In this document: positions 35,649-44,905 of the stretch, piece by piece
Position numbering within the stretch: the stretch's first letter is position 1
Layout of the letters: each line of letters begins with the position of its first letter
From: Pseudomonas sp. B20(2017)
Lineage (GTDB): Bacteria; Pseudomonadota; Gammaproteobacteria; Pseudomonadales; Pseudomonadaceae
Length of the DNA: 64,000 nt
Assembly: GCF_002113125.1 (NCBI RefSeq)
Contig: NZ_NEJP01000009.1
Span: 124,001 to 188,000 of the forward strand
Direction of reading: 5' to 3'
Program-made: the position numbers and the translations under genes
Notes under the pieces: generated by a model
The model's database searches: none
Seen by the model: the letters and a program-made list of their open reading frames with translations, nothing else
Told to the model about the DNA's origin: nothing

Positions 35649-36524
35649 ATGCGCGTTCTACTCGTGCTGTTCAGCCTGATGCTGTCGATGTCGTTATCGG
35701 CGGCGGAAAAACTTCCGGTGGTCACCAGCTTCAGCATCCTTGCCGACATGGTGCACCAGGTCGGCGGCGAGCATATCCAGATCACCAACATGGTCGGCCC
35801 CGACGCCGATGCCCACACTTACGAGCCGACGCCGGATGACGCCAAGGCACTGCTCAAGGCGAAGCTGATCATCAAGAACGGACTGGGTTTCGAGCCGTGG
35901 CTGGATCGGCTGGTCGCCAGCACCGACACCAGAGCCCCGGTGATCAGCGCCAGTCGCGGCGTGATTCCACGCTCGCTGGATGAGGACGGCGAAACCGTTC
36001 CCGACCCTCACGCCTGGCACAACCTGGCGAACGCCGAGCTGTACGTCGCCAACATCACCAAGGCGCTGATCGCTGCTGACCCGGCAAACAAAACCGACTA
36101 CGAGCGCAACAGCCAGGCTTACCTGAAACAGATCTACGCCCTCCTCGCCCAAGCGAAAGCCAAGCTCGGTTCACTGCCGCCGGGCAACCGCAAGATCGTC
36201 ACCAGCCACGACGCCTTCGGTTATCTCGGTCAGGCCTACGGCATCGACTTCATGGCGCCACAAGGTCTGTCCACCGAGCGCGAACCTTCCGCTGCCGAAG
36301 TCGCCGCGCTGATCACCCAAATTCGTCAGGCCAAAGTCAAAGCGGTGTTCATGGAAAACATCAAGGACGCGCGCCTGCTGAAACAGATCGCCGACGAAAG
36401 CGGCGCACATATCGGCGGCACGCTGTACTCCGACGCCCTCGCCGCAAACGATCCGGCCAGTACCTTCACCGGGCTGTTCGAATACAACCTCAACACTCTC
36501 TACCAAGCCCTGAGCCAGCCATGA
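35649..36524 (+). CDS. Zinc-type ABC transporter substrate-binding protein (ZnuA-like)
   Basis: 291 residues with a signal peptide (LLVLFSLMLSMSLSAA). Cluster A-I binding residues are visible: His in DADAHTYEPTP, His in VPDPHAWHNL, His in TSHDAFGYLG and Asp in TLYSDAL. Three His plus an acid is the zinc pattern; manganese proteins usually have Glu in place of the third His. The His-rich loop typical of proteobacterial ZnuA is absent, so metal capture may depend on a partner. ATG 35649 has GAGGTG upstream; ATG 35634, overlapping the permease stop, is the alternative. Confidence 0.92.
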   Translation: MRVLLVLFSLMLSMSLSAAEKLPVVTSFSILADMVHQVGGEHIQITNMVGPDADAHTYEPTPDDAKALLKAKLIIKNGLGFEPWLDRLVASTDTRAPVISASRGVIPRSLDEDGETVPDPHAWHNLANAELYVANITKALIAADPANKTDYERNSQAYLKQIYALLAQAKAKLGSLPPGNRKIVTSHDAFGYLGQAYGIDFMAPQGLSTEREPSAAEVAALITQIRQAKVKAVFMENIKDARLLKQIADESGAHIGGTLYSDALAANDPASTFTGLFEYNLNTLYQALSQP

Positions 36525-37081
36525 TCCGAAAAAATCCTTCCGGTGATTTGCCGCAAATTGCCGAGTCTGCCTACGTCGATAAAACCGCGATCATCTGCGG
36601 CAAAGTGGTGATCGGTGAAAACGTGTTCGTCGGCCCGTACGCGGTGATCCGCGCCGATGAAGTGGACGCCACGGGCGACATGGAGCCGATCACCATCGGC
36701 GCCAATTCGAACATCCAGGACGGCGTGGTGATCCACTCCAAATCCGGCGCGGCGGTGACCATCGGCGAATTCAGCTCCATCGCCCACCGCTCGATCGTGC
36801 ATGGCCCGTGCACGGTCGGCGACCGGGTGTTCATCGGTTTCAACAGTGTGCTGTTCAATTGCGTTGTGGGCAACGGTTGCGTGGTGCGGCACAACTCAGT
36901 GGTCGATGGCCGGGATCTGCCGGACGCGTTCTACGTGCCCTCCACCACTCGCATCGGGCCGGGCACCGACCTCTCGCAATTCCCGCCGGTGAGCGTCAGC
37001 GCTTCGGAGTTTTCCGAAGACGTGGCGCGCACCAACGTCGACCTGGTGCGCGGCTACAAAGCCCTGCAGAACGAGTTCTGA
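36521..37081 (+). CDS. Gamma-class carbonic anhydrase-like protein
   Basis: 186 residues forming a left-handed beta-helix of hexapeptide repeats (IICGKVVIGENVFVGPYAVI, ITIGANSNIQDGVVIH). Ligand histidines lie in VVIHSKSG and IAHRSIVHG. It overlaps the binding-protein stop by four bases (ATGA). The P. aeruginosa equivalent lies in the same Zur-controlled set and is thought to replace zinc carbonic anhydrases, as gamma enzymes can use iron or cobalt. Activity has not been shown here. Confidence 0.87.
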   Translation: MIRKNPSGDLPQIAESAYVDKTAIICGKVVIGENVFVGPYAVIRADEVDATGDMEPITIGANSNIQDGVVIHSKSGAAVTIGEFSSIAHRSIVHGPCTVGDRVFIGFNSVLFNCVVGNGCVVRHNSVVDGRDLPDAFYVPSTTRIGPGTDLSQFPPVSVSASEFSEDVARTNVDLVRGYKALQNEF

Positions 37082-37084
37082 ATC

Positions 37085-38422
37085 ATGAGCAGTGTGTTGA
37101 TTCGCAATGCGCGGCTGGTGAACGAAGGTCGTCAATTCGACGCCGATCTGTTGGTCAGCAACGGGCGCATCGTCAAGATCGCCGGCAGCATCGAAGGTGA
37201 AAACGCGACCCGTGAAATCGACGCGAACGGCCAATGGTTGCTGCCGGGAATGATTGACGACCAGGTGCATTTTCGCGAGCCGGGTGCGCCGGCCAAGGGC
37301 AGCATCCACACCGAATCCCGTGCAGCCGTGGCCGGTGGCATCACCAGTTTTATGGACATGCCCAACACCAATCCTGCCACTCTGACATTGGAAGCGCTGA
37401 CCGACAAAAAGCGCCGGGCAGCGATCAATTCGGTGGCCAACTACGGTTTTCACTTTGGTGTCAGTCACGACAATCTGGACACCGTCGCAGCACTCAATCC
37501 GAGCGAGGTGGCCGGGGTCAAAGTGTTCATGGGCGCGTCCACCGGCAACATGCTGGTGGACGACCCCAACACCCTCGAGCGCCTGTTCGCTGAAGTGCCG
37601 ACGATTCTGCTGGCTCACTGTGAACACACGCCAAGCATCGATGCGAATGCCGCGAATCTGCGCGAACGCTTCGGCAACCAACTGCCACCCGACGCCCATG
37701 CGCTGATCCGTAATGCCGACACCTGCTTTCGCTCATCGTCTCTGGCAGTGGATCTGGCCCGACGTCACGGCACCCGCCTGCACGTCCTGCACCTGACCAC
37801 GGCCCGCGAACTGGCGTTGTTCGAAGACAAACCGCTGTCGCAAAAACGCATCACCGCCGAAGTTTGCCTGCATCACTTGCTGTTCGATGACCGTGACTAT
37901 CCGAACCTCGGCAACCTGATCAAATGCAATCCCGCGATCAAGTCCCAGGCCGATCGTGACGCCCTGCGCCAGGCACTCCTGAGCAATCGGCTGGATGTAA
38001 TCGGGAGCGATCACGCGCCGCACACTTGGGCGGAAAAACAGCAAGCGTATGAACACGCCCCGTCCGGACTGCCACTGGTGCAGCACGCGCTACCGGCGCT
38101 TTTGGAACTGGTGGCGGATGGCGTACTACCGATCACCACGCTAGTGGCGAAGACCAGCCACCGGGTGGCGGATCTGTTTGCCATTCCGGATCGCGGTTAT
38201 TTGCGTGAGGGGTATTGGGCGGACCTGGTGTTGATTCAACCGGAGCCCAAAGGTGTCGCGGTTTCACGCCAGCCGGTTCTGTCGCAATGCGGCTGGACGC
38301 CGTTCGCTCAGCGCAGCTTTCGGCATCGGGTCAGCACGACGATGGTTTCGGGGCAGATCGCATGGCATGACCATCGGATCCATGACAACTGCCAGGGATT
38401 GCCACTGCGGTTCATGCGTTGA
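37085..38422 (+). CDS. pyrC: Dihydroorotase paralogue (PyrC2), zinc-starvation form
   Basis: 445 residues, amidohydrolase fold. The metal motif D-x-H-x-H-F-R-E-P-G appears as DDQVHFREPG near residue 60, so the first histidine is glutamine. Other elements are intact: VKVFMGASTG with the bridging Lys, LLAHCEHTP, LHVLHLTTA, KCNPAIK and VIGSDHAPHT with the catalytic Asp. Dihydroorotase closes carbamoyl-aspartate to dihydroorotate in pyrimidine synthesis. As the last gene of a Zur-controlled unit it is presumably a low-zinc backup. It starts three bases after the carbonic anhydrase gene; a strong terminator follows. Confidence 0.9.
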   Translation: MSSVLIRNARLVNEGRQFDADLLVSNGRIVKIAGSIEGENATREIDANGQWLLPGMIDDQVHFREPGAPAKGSIHTESRAAVAGGITSFMDMPNTNPATLTLEALTDKKRRAAINSVANYGFHFGVSHDNLDTVAALNPSEVAGVKVFMGASTGNMLVDDPNTLERLFAEVPTILLAHCEHTPSIDANAANLRERFGNQLPPDAHALIRNADTCFRSSSLAVDLARRHGTRLHVLHLTTARELALFEDKPLSQKRITAEVCLHHLLFDDRDYPNLGNLIKCNPAIKSQADRDALRQALLSNRLDVIGSDHAPHTWAEKQQAYEHAPSGLPLVQHALPALLELVADGVLPITTLVAKTSHRVADLFAIPDRGYLREGYWADLVLIQPEPKGVAVSRQPVLSQCGWTPFAQRSFRHRVSTTMVSGQIAWHDHRIHDNCQGLPLRFMR

Positions 38423-38427
38423 AAAAA

Positions 38428-38458
38428 AAACCGCCTCCACTCGACGTGGAGGCGGTTT
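38428..38458. terminator. Bidirectional Rho-independent terminator after pyrC2
   Basis: AAACCGCCTCCAC, loop TCGAC, GTGGAGGCGGTTT. A 13-bp perfect stem with A9 on the left and TTT on the right, between the convergent pyrC2 and DUF3617 genes, so it can stop transcripts from both sides. Confidence 0.92.
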
Positions 38459-38469
38459 CGATAATGACG

Positions 38470-38988
38470 TTACGCTCTCGGTTTGACGGTGCCGCAATCC
38501 TGACCCAGCCAGACCGCCCGGGTTTCCAGACTGCCCTTCTGGTTGATCCCGATGGCGTTGAAAGTGCCGTTGGCGACAGTGGTGAACTCGCGGTCACTGA
38601 GGAACGTCGCGACACCGGTGCCTTGGGCTTTCGGACAACTGAAGCGGAATTTCCACTGGTTGCCGACACGCTCGGTGATCTGCTGCTTGCAGCCCGACTG
38701 CGGATCCGCCAGTGGAATATCGTTGGTTGCCACCTGCTGCGGCGTCAGGCAGGCGCGAATGCCCTTGCCGCCGATGTTGATTCCCTGCTTCTCCAGTTCA
38801 GCCCGTTGCTGCGGAGTGATCTGGCCCTGAATCTGGCCGAGGATTGACTGCACATCCATCACCTGATCATCGACCTTCACATTGCTCGACGTCATTTCCC
38901 ACAACCCCGGCTGCAGCATTTGCGCCTGAGCAACCACCGGCAAGGCCAAACCCAGGCCCAGCGCCAAACCCAGCAGACGAACGTTCAT
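38470..38988 (-). CDS. DUF3617-domain periplasmic protein
   Basis: 172 residues. Signal peptide LLGLALGLGLALPVVAQA, then the DUF3617 opening MLQPGLWEMTSSNVKVDDQ and a C-terminal half with KACL-like spacing (IRACLTPQQ, SGCKQQ, FSCPKAQG). Four cysteines after the signal peptide may form two disulfides. The family is of unknown function. Single-gene transcript; AGGAG lies before the ATG. Confidence 0.85.
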   Translation of the reverse strand: MNVRLLGLALGLGLALPVVAQAQMLQPGLWEMTSSNVKVDDQVMDVQSILGQIQGQITPQQRAELEKQGINIGGKGIRACLTPQQVATNDIPLADPQSGCKQQITERVGNQWKFRFSCPKAQGTGVATFLSDREFTTVANGTFNAIGINQKGSLETRAVWLGQDCGTVKPRA

Positions 38989-39134
38989 TGAAAAACTCCT
39001 GATCAGTAGTGGCCGTTAGACGCCGGCCGCCTGTTTCGGTTCATGGCGGACGCTGGCGGCTTGAAAACAAATAGCGACAATCGCCATGGAAAATGGTCTG
39101 TTAAGCATTGAATCTTCAGGAGCAAGGTTGCCCC

Positions 39135-40574
39135 ATGGATTATTTCGGACCGCACATTTTCGGTTATCTGATCGCCCTGATACACACCCTTGGCTCGATC
39201 GCCGCAATCCATGCCGTATTGACCGTACGCACCGCCCAAGGCTCGATCGCCTGGGCGTTGTCGCTGATCTTCATTCCCTACCTCACCCTCATCCCTTATC
39301 TGGTGTTCGGTCGCAGCACCTTCGATGGCTACATCAAGGCCCGCCGCCAGGCCAACGAACAGATGCGCCAGGCGATTTCCGAACTCAACTGGCGGCCGTG
39401 GGTGGAAGAAGCCCTGACCGCCCGCGCCTCGAATGCTTATGACTCGTTGCGGGCAATGCCGAAGCTGGGGCGCATGCCATGCCTGGCCAACAATGAAGTG
39501 CGATTGCTGATCAATGGCGCGGCGACCTTCGAGGCGATTTTCCACGCAATCGACCAGGCGCGGGAAGCGGTGTTGATCCAGTTTTTCATCATTCACGACG
39601 ATCGCCTCGGCCAGCGTTTACGTGACCTGTTGCTGAAGAAAGCCGCCGAAGGCGTGGTGATTCATCTGCTCTACGACCGCATCGGCAGCCACGCCCTGCC
39701 CCACAGCTACGTGCAGGCGCTGCGCGATGGCGGCGTCGAGGTCAAGGCGTTCGCCACCCGCAGCGGCTGGCTCAATCGTTTCCAGGTGAATTTCCGCAAC
39801 CACCGCAAGATCGTGGTGGTCGACGGGCTGATCGGTTTTGTCGGCGGCCACAACGTCGGCGACGAGTACATGGGTGAAAAACCACCGCTGGCACCGTGGC
39901 GCGACACCCACGTCCAGGTGCGCGGGCCGGTGGTGGCGTGCATGCAGGAGTCGTTTGCCGAAGACTGGTTCTGGGCCGCGCGGTCATTGCCGCCGCTGAT
40001 CCTGCCGGACGCATACCCCGAGGACGGCGTGCTTTGCCAATTGCTCGCCAGCGGCCCGGCGGATGCTTACGAAACCTGCTCGCTGTTTTTCGTCGAAGCC
40101 ATCCACGCCGCCACCGAGCGCGTATGGATCACCAGCCCCTACTTCATTCCCGACGAAGCCGTTTTCGCGGCATTGCGCCTGGCAGTTTTGCGCGGAGTCG
40201 ACGTGCGCCTGCTGCTGCCTTCGCGCCCCGACCACCGCATCGTCTACGCCGCCTCCAACCTGTATGCGTTCGAAGCGGTACGCGCCGGCGTGCGGGTATT
40301 CCGCTACGAGCCGGGGTTCCTGCATCAGAAGGTGGTGTTGATTGACAGCGAGATCAGCGCGATCGGCAGCGCCAATCTGGACAACCGCTCGTTCCGGCTG
40401 AATTTCGAGGTAATGCTGCTGACCGTCGACAGCGAATTTGCCGCCAGCGTGGAACAGATGCTCAACGATGATTTCGCCCAGGCCTACGAGGTCGCCAAAG
40501 AAGAAAGCCGGGAGATCCACCGCCTGCAACAGGTCGGCATGCGGATCGCCCGGCTGATTTCACCGATTCTCTAG
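39135..40574 (+). CDS. cls: Cardiolipin synthase (phospholipase D family)
   Basis: 479 residues. Two N-terminal transmembrane helices (about 5-60) with the [19 protein letters not shown] segment, then two phospholipase D HKD motifs: [10 protein letters not shown] near residue 225 and [12 protein letters not shown] near 395, each followed by GGHN or GSANLDNRS. It joins two phosphatidylglycerols to cardiolipin at the inner membrane. The ATG at 39135 fits the family ([12 protein letters not shown]); an earlier ATG at 39108 lacks support. Confidence 0.94.
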   Translation: MDYFGPHIFGYLIALIHTLGSIAAIHAVLTVRTAQGSIAWALSLIFIPYLTLIPYLVFGRSTFDGYIKARRQANEQMRQAISELNWRPWVEEALTARASNAYDSLRAMPKLGRMPCLANNEVRLLINGAATFEAIFHAIDQAREAVLIQFFIIHDDRLGQRLRDLLLKKAAEGVVIHLLYDRIGSHALPHSYVQALRDGGVEVKAFATRSGWLNRFQVNFRNHRKIVVVDGLIGFVGGHNVGDEYMGEKPPLAPWRDTHVQVRGPVVACMQESFAEDWFWAARSLPPLILPDAYPEDGVLCQLLASGPADAYETCSLFFVEAIHAATERVWITSPYFIPDEAVFAALRLAVLRGVDVRLLLPSRPDHRIVYAASNLYAFEAVRAGVRVFRYEPGFLHQKVVLIDSEISAIGSANLDNRSFRLNFEVMLLTVDSEFAASVEQMLNDDFAQAYEVAKEESREIHRLQQVGMRIARLISPIL

Positions 40575-40576
40575 GT

Positions 40577-41764
40577 TCAAGGGTGGTAGATGTCGTCCCT
40601 CGTCCACGGCAGTTCATGACTGCCATCGGCATGGGCCTTCACGGCGAGGATCTGGTGCAGGTTGATCCAGCCGCGAGCGAACGCATAAGCGCAGCCCGCG
40701 AGGTACAGACGCCAGATACGCAGCGCCTGGTCCGGCACCAGTTTCGCGGCGGCTTCAAGGTTGTCCTCAAGCCGTTCGCTCCAGTGGTCCAGGGTGCGCG
40801 CATAGTGCAGGCGCAGACTCTCGACGTCGACGATCTCCAGACCCGCTTCGCTGATCTCGGCCGAGATCATCGCCAGGTGCGGCAGCTCGCCATTGGGGAA
40901 CACGTATTTCTCGATGAAATCCCCGGCGCCGCGTCCCACCGGGCGGCCATCGGTGTGCTTGGCGGTGATGCCGTGGTTCATCACCAGACCGCCCTCTTTC
41001 ACCGCACCGAACAGGGTTTTGCAGTATTCGGCGAGGTTGGCGTGGCCGACGTGCTCGAACATGCCGACGCTGACCACTTTGTCGAAGCGTCCATCCTGGG
41101 GCAGATCGCGGTAGTCGAGCAGTTGCAGTTCGATCTGGTCTTCAAGTCCCTCGGCTTTGACCCGCTCACGGGCCAGCGCCAGTTGCTCTTTGCTCAGGGT
41201 GATACCGAAGACCTTGGCGCCGAACTCACGGGCGGCATAACGCGCCAGTCCGCCCCAACCGCAACCCACGTCCAGCAGATAGTCGCCGGGCTGCAGGCGC
41301 AGCTTGCGGCACAGGTGCCGGAACTTGGCTTGCTGGGCTTGCTCCAGAGATTCGCTACCGGTTTCGAAATACGCGCAGGAATACGCCATGTCGCTGTCCA
41401 GCCACAGCTGGTAGAACGCGTTGGACAGGTCGTAGTGATAGGAAATGGCCTTGGCGTCGGTTTCCTTGTCGTGGAGCGTACGCACCGGCTGACTGTCCTC
41501 GTCTTCATCGAGCAGCGCGGAGCTCAGCTCATCGCACACCCGGATGACTTCGCTGATCGAGCCCTCCAGTTCGAGTTTGCCCTCCACAAACGCCGCCCCC
41601 AACGCGTCGAGACTTGGATGGGTCAACTGGGACACCATCAACGGGTCCTTGACCACGATGGTGACACTGGGCGTCGGGCCCAGATTGAATTCATGGCCGT
41701 CCCAGAGTCGCAGGCGAAGAGGAAGCTGCAGATTCTGTAAGGCCGGTGGAAGTTGCGCGAGCAT
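40577..41764 (-). CDS. cfa: Cyclopropane-fatty-acyl-phospholipid synthase
   Basis: 395 residues. The C-terminal half is a SAM methyltransferase with LLDVGCGWGGLARYAA (motif I), GITLSKEQLALARERV and SVGMFEHVGHANL, whose Glu helps bind bicarbonate in CFA synthases; upstream YHYDLSNAFYQLWLDSDMAY is the CFA signature. It adds a methylene from SAM to cis double bonds of membrane lipids, often on entry to stationary phase. It is convergent with cls with two bases between stops. AGGGGGAT lies just before the ATG; a 17-base palindrome lies about 75 bases upstream. Confidence 0.92.
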   Translation of the reverse strand: MLAQLPPALQNLQLPLRLRLWDGHEFNLGPTPSVTIVVKDPLMVSQLTHPSLDALGAAFVEGKLELEGSISEVIRVCDELSSALLDEDEDSQPVRTLHDKETDAKAISYHYDLSNAFYQLWLDSDMAYSCAYFETGSESLEQAQQAKFRHLCRKLRLQPGDYLLDVGCGWGGLARYAAREFGAKVFGITLSKEQLALARERVKAEGLEDQIELQLLDYRDLPQDGRFDKVVSVGMFEHVGHANLAEYCKTLFGAVKEGGLVMNHGITAKHTDGRPVGRGAGDFIEKYVFPNGELPHLAMISAEISEAGLEIVDVESLRLHYARTLDHWSERLEDNLEAAAKLVPDQALRIWRLYLAGCAYAFARGWINLHQILAVKAHADGSHELPWTRDDIYHP

Positions 41765-41836
41765 GGAATATCCCCCTGGTTTCAGACGTCTGATCTGAGG
41801 GTAGACCATCCTTGAAAATTAGCAGGCTATCGATTT

Positions 41837-41853
41837 GATAGTCGCCGACTATC
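41837..41853. promoter_or_regulatory. 17-base palindrome upstream of cfa
   Basis: GATAGTCG, C, CGACTATC is a perfect inverted repeat with a one-base centre, too tight to fold as an RNA hairpin, and so more like a protein-binding site. It lies in the 178-base gap between the ATPase stop and the cfa start. The binding protein is unknown. Confidence 0.45.
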
Positions 41854-41942
41854 AGCCACAGCGGCTGTTCACCGCGCTGTCATCCGTGTTTCAGTGCGCC
41901 TTCTTAAATGACTGCGAGAGCGGCGCACAGTTCGAAAAATGA

Positions 41943-43850
41943 TCAGTCCGACGCTGTCAGCTTCAGCAGCGGCTCCTGAAAACGCAGCAGCCGGCCAGCA
42001 TTGCCCAGCACCAGCAGCGTGCTAAGGTTGTGCAGCAATGCAGCGATCATCGCGCCCGCCGCACCGAGCCAACCGAAGGCCGCGAATACCACGATGGCCA
42101 GCGTCCAGCCCAGGCCGATGATCACGTTCACCTGCAAGGTTTTTCGACACTGTCGACTCAGGCGCACACAGGTGCCAAGCCGACGCAGGTCACTGCCGAT
42201 CAGCACGATGTCGGCTGACGCCAACGCAATGTCCGCGCCGCCCGCTCCCATCGCCACCCCGACCACGCCCGCCTTGAGCGCCAGCGAGTCATTGATCCCG
42301 TCGCCGACTACCATCGGCCGGAAGCCGTTGTCGATTTCCTTGAGCACTCGGTTGAGCTTGTCTTCGGGCAACGCCTGGGCTTCGACTTCGTGCAGGCCGA
42401 CATCCCTGGCGAGGGTTTGCGCGACGCTCTGTCTGTCGCCGGTCAACAGCAATTGCCGCCCCAGCCCGAGGTCACGCAGTTCACTCAGCGCAAATCGTGC
42501 TTCCGGTTTGACCGTGTCGGCCAGCAACAGCCAGGCGAGGAATTCTCCGTTCAATGCCAACCCGGCAATCGGGCCATCGTGTTCGGGGATGGCGGTGGTC
42601 GGGATGCCCAACTGCGCAAACAGCTCCGGACGCCCGAGTGCGGCCTCGCCTTGCGCGGTTTTGGCCACTACGCCCAGCCCCTGCCGCTCATGAATATCGG
42701 TCAGCACCAACACCTGTTCCGCGCTGACCAGTCCGGCCAGCGCACGGCTGACCGGGTGGCTGCTCGCCGCCCCCAGGCTTGCAGCCAATGCCATTACCGA
42801 CCCGTGATCCGCTCGCGGGCTGTTGATCGACTGCAAGCGCAGCGTGCCGTACGTCAGGGTGCCGGTCTTGTCGACGACCAGCGAGGTGAGATCGGCCAGT
42901 TCCTCAAGGAACGCCGAACTGCGGATCAGAATCCCGTGCCGGGCCGCCACCGCCACACCGGCAATCGCCGTGGCCGGCGCCGAAAGCACCAGCGCGCATG
43001 GGCACGCCGCCACCAGCACCGCGAGCATTGCCTGTGCATCGTTGGTGATGAACCAGGTCACCGCCGCGAGCAACAACACCAGCACCATATAACTACCGGC
43101 ATACCGTTCGAGCAAACGGGTGATTGGTGGCTTGGAGCGTTCGGCGTTCTGCATCAGCGCGATGACCTTGCCGAGGGTCGATTCGTCCCCGGTACGGGTC
43201 ACTTCGATTCGCAGCAACCCGTCGAGGTTGATCGCGCCGCCGAACACCGCCATGCCGACGCCCGCCTCCACCGGCACTGACTCACCGGTGATCGACGCCG
43301 TATCGAGGCTGGCCTGGCCGGATAAAACCCGACCGTCCGCCGGCACCCGATCCCCGGCGCGCACTTCGACTTTGTCACCGGCGTTGAGCGCGCCGTTGTC
43401 GACTTCGATGATCGAGCCGTCCGCCTGCACCTTGCGCGCATGACTGCGCGTCAGTTGGCCGAGGGCATGAATCGCTTCCTGGGAGCCGATCACACTGCGC
43501 TCTTCCAGCACGTGGCCGAAGATCATGATGATTGGCAACAGCGCGGCCGTGAGCAGATCGCCCGTGGCCCAGGCCCCGATCATCGCCAGGGCGATCAACT
43601 GGTCGGTGATGCCATGCAGGCTCGGATAACGCAGGCTGAACCACGCCGAACGCATCACCGGCACCGCGACTAATAAAGAAGCGAATCCGAGCAACAACTG
43701 ACTGACGCCGGTTTGCTCCGGCATCAGCCAGCGCCAGATCAACCCGAGACCGAGCAAGCCGAGGGCGAGCATCGCCAAGGTCAACTGGCGCGCGGCGCGG
43801 CGTTGTTCGGCCGAGGACAACAGGCCCGGAGCGGAGGTAGTGGCAGTCAT
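41943..43850 (-). CDS. P1B-type heavy-metal ATPase without N-terminal metal-binding domain
   Basis: 635 residues. All core P-type features are present: TITGESVPVEA-like ASITGESVPVEA (actuator), AACPCALVLS (CPC metal motif), VDKTGTLTYG (phosphorylation Asp), SSHPVSRAL (HP nucleotide locus), LTGDRQ and VGDGINDSLAL. There is no CxxC or His-rich N-terminal domain. The last helices read IIGLGWTLAIV and LLHNLSTLLVLGNAGRLL: the Lys and Asp of ZntA-type zinc exporters are replaced by Trp and His-Asn. Metal and direction are thus open. It is the last gene of the SPFH operon, overlapping the previous gene by four bases. Confidence 0.9.
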   Translation of the reverse strand: MTATTSAPGLLSSAEQRRAARQLTLAMLALGLLGLGLIWRWLMPEQTGVSQLLLGFASLLVAVPVMRSAWFSLRYPSLHGITDQLIALAMIGAWATGDLLTAALLPIIMIFGHVLEERSVIGSQEAIHALGQLTRSHARKVQADGSIIEVDNGALNAGDKVEVRAGDRVPADGRVLSGQASLDTASITGESVPVEAGVGMAVFGGAINLDGLLRIEVTRTGDESTLGKVIALMQNAERSKPPITRLLERYAGSYMVLVLLLAAVTWFITNDAQAMLAVLVAACPCALVLSAPATAIAGVAVAARHGILIRSSAFLEELADLTSLVVDKTGTLTYGTLRLQSINSPRADHGSVMALAASLGAASSHPVSRALAGLVSAEQVLVLTDIHERQGLGVVAKTAQGEAALGRPELFAQLGIPTTAIPEHDGPIAGLALNGEFLAWLLLADTVKPEARFALSELRDLGLGRQLLLTGDRQSVAQTLARDVGLHEVEAQALPEDKLNRVLKEIDNGFRPMVVGDGINDSLALKAGVVGVAMGAGGADIALASADIVLIGSDLRRLGTCVRLSRQCRKTLQVNVIIGLGWTLAIVVFAAFGWLGAAGAMIAALLHNLSTLLVLGNAGRLLRFQEPLLKLTASD

Positions 43851-44905
43851 TTACTGGCTCCCTGAATGATCAGGCGGGAATCGTCTTTCGGATCGACCGT
43901 GGTGACCGAACCGGCCTGACCGAGAATCTTCGGCATCCGCTCGCGGTACAGGCGCAACAACATCTGCGGGTCCGTGCCCTGCTGTTGCGCCTTGGCCAGG
44001 CTCAACACCGTCGCCGTGTCGGCGGAAGCTTTGGCAAGGCGCTCACCGGCCTGGGCGTGGGCGACTTGCAGCGTGCGGTCGGCCTGCTCGTTCGCAGACT
44101 GGGTGAGTTTTTCGGCCTCGGTACGGGCATTGGCGACCGCTTTGTCGGCTTGCTGGCTGGCAGTGAGGACGGCGTTGAACGCACTGACCGCCGGCTCCGG
44201 CAGACTCGATTGCACATCGACCCGCGCCACTTCGATGCCGATGCCCTGACCGCTCGCCTTCAACTCGGCGAGACGTCGGTTGATGCCTTGCACCAGATCG
44301 CCACGCAGCCGCTCGCGACGTTCGGCCGCCTGATTGTCAGCGCCGATCAACTCTGGCCGCGCCACCAGAATCGTGTCCAGGTCCCGCGCGGCCGTCAGCG
44401 CCACTGCGCTGCGGGTCACCACTCGATCCAGCGCCGGCAGCACGTGCTCGCCTTGCAGCACAAAGTCATAAGGATCGGTGACCTTGTAGAACACCCGCAC
44501 ATCCAGCTGCACAACACCGGCGTCACCGGTGAGCAGATAACCGGAACCGGCGAGCGCATCACTCAGCGGCGTGGCGAAGGTAGCGACGCGATCCGCGTGC
44601 AAGGCCTGATCGCTGCGCAGCAGATTTTCCACCCGCCGTTCGATCACTCGATCCGCCGCCGGCAACAAAACCACCTGTTCGAACGGCTGCGGCCAGGCCA
44701 ATAACAACCCGGCATTCTGAATGCGATCCAACGCTCCGAAATGCAGAACCACCGCGCGATTTTGCGGATCGATTTGCCGGACGTTGGAAAATGCCCAAGC
44801 CAATGCCGCGAGTACCGTCACCGCGTACAGCGCGAAAAACGCCAGACGTCCCGCTTGAATCCACGGACTGTTCAGCGAATGTGTTCCACGTGGAACTTCA
44901 TTCAT
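43847..44905 (-). CDS. SPFH/Band 7 protein, HflK-like
   Basis: 352 residues. One N-terminal transmembrane helix (LAFFALYAVTVLAALAWAFS) is followed by a Band 7 domain (about 50-260) with QIDPQNRAVVLHFG and LDVRVFYKVTDPYDFVL, and an Ala/Glu-rich coiled coil (about 250-305). HflK/HflC proteins assemble in cage-like membrane rings that control FtsH protease. The canonical hflKC genes sit beside hfq/hflX, so this is a separate paralogue. Overlaps both neighbours by four bases (ATGA). Confidence 0.88.
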   Translation of the reverse strand: MNEVPRGTHSLNSPWIQAGRLAFFALYAVTVLAALAWAFSNVRQIDPQNRAVVLHFGALDRIQNAGLLLAWPQPFEQVVLLPAADRVIERRVENLLRSDQALHADRVATFATPLSDALAGSGYLLTGDAGVVQLDVRVFYKVTDPYDFVLQGEHVLPALDRVVTRSAVALTAARDLDTILVARPELIGADNQAAERRERLRGDLVQGINRRLAELKASGQGIGIEVARVDVQSSLPEPAVSAFNAVLTASQQADKAVANARTEAEKLTQSANEQADRTLQVAHAQAGERLAKASADTATVLSLAKAQQQGTDPQMLLRLYRERMPKILGQAGSVTTVDPKDDSRLIIQGASK

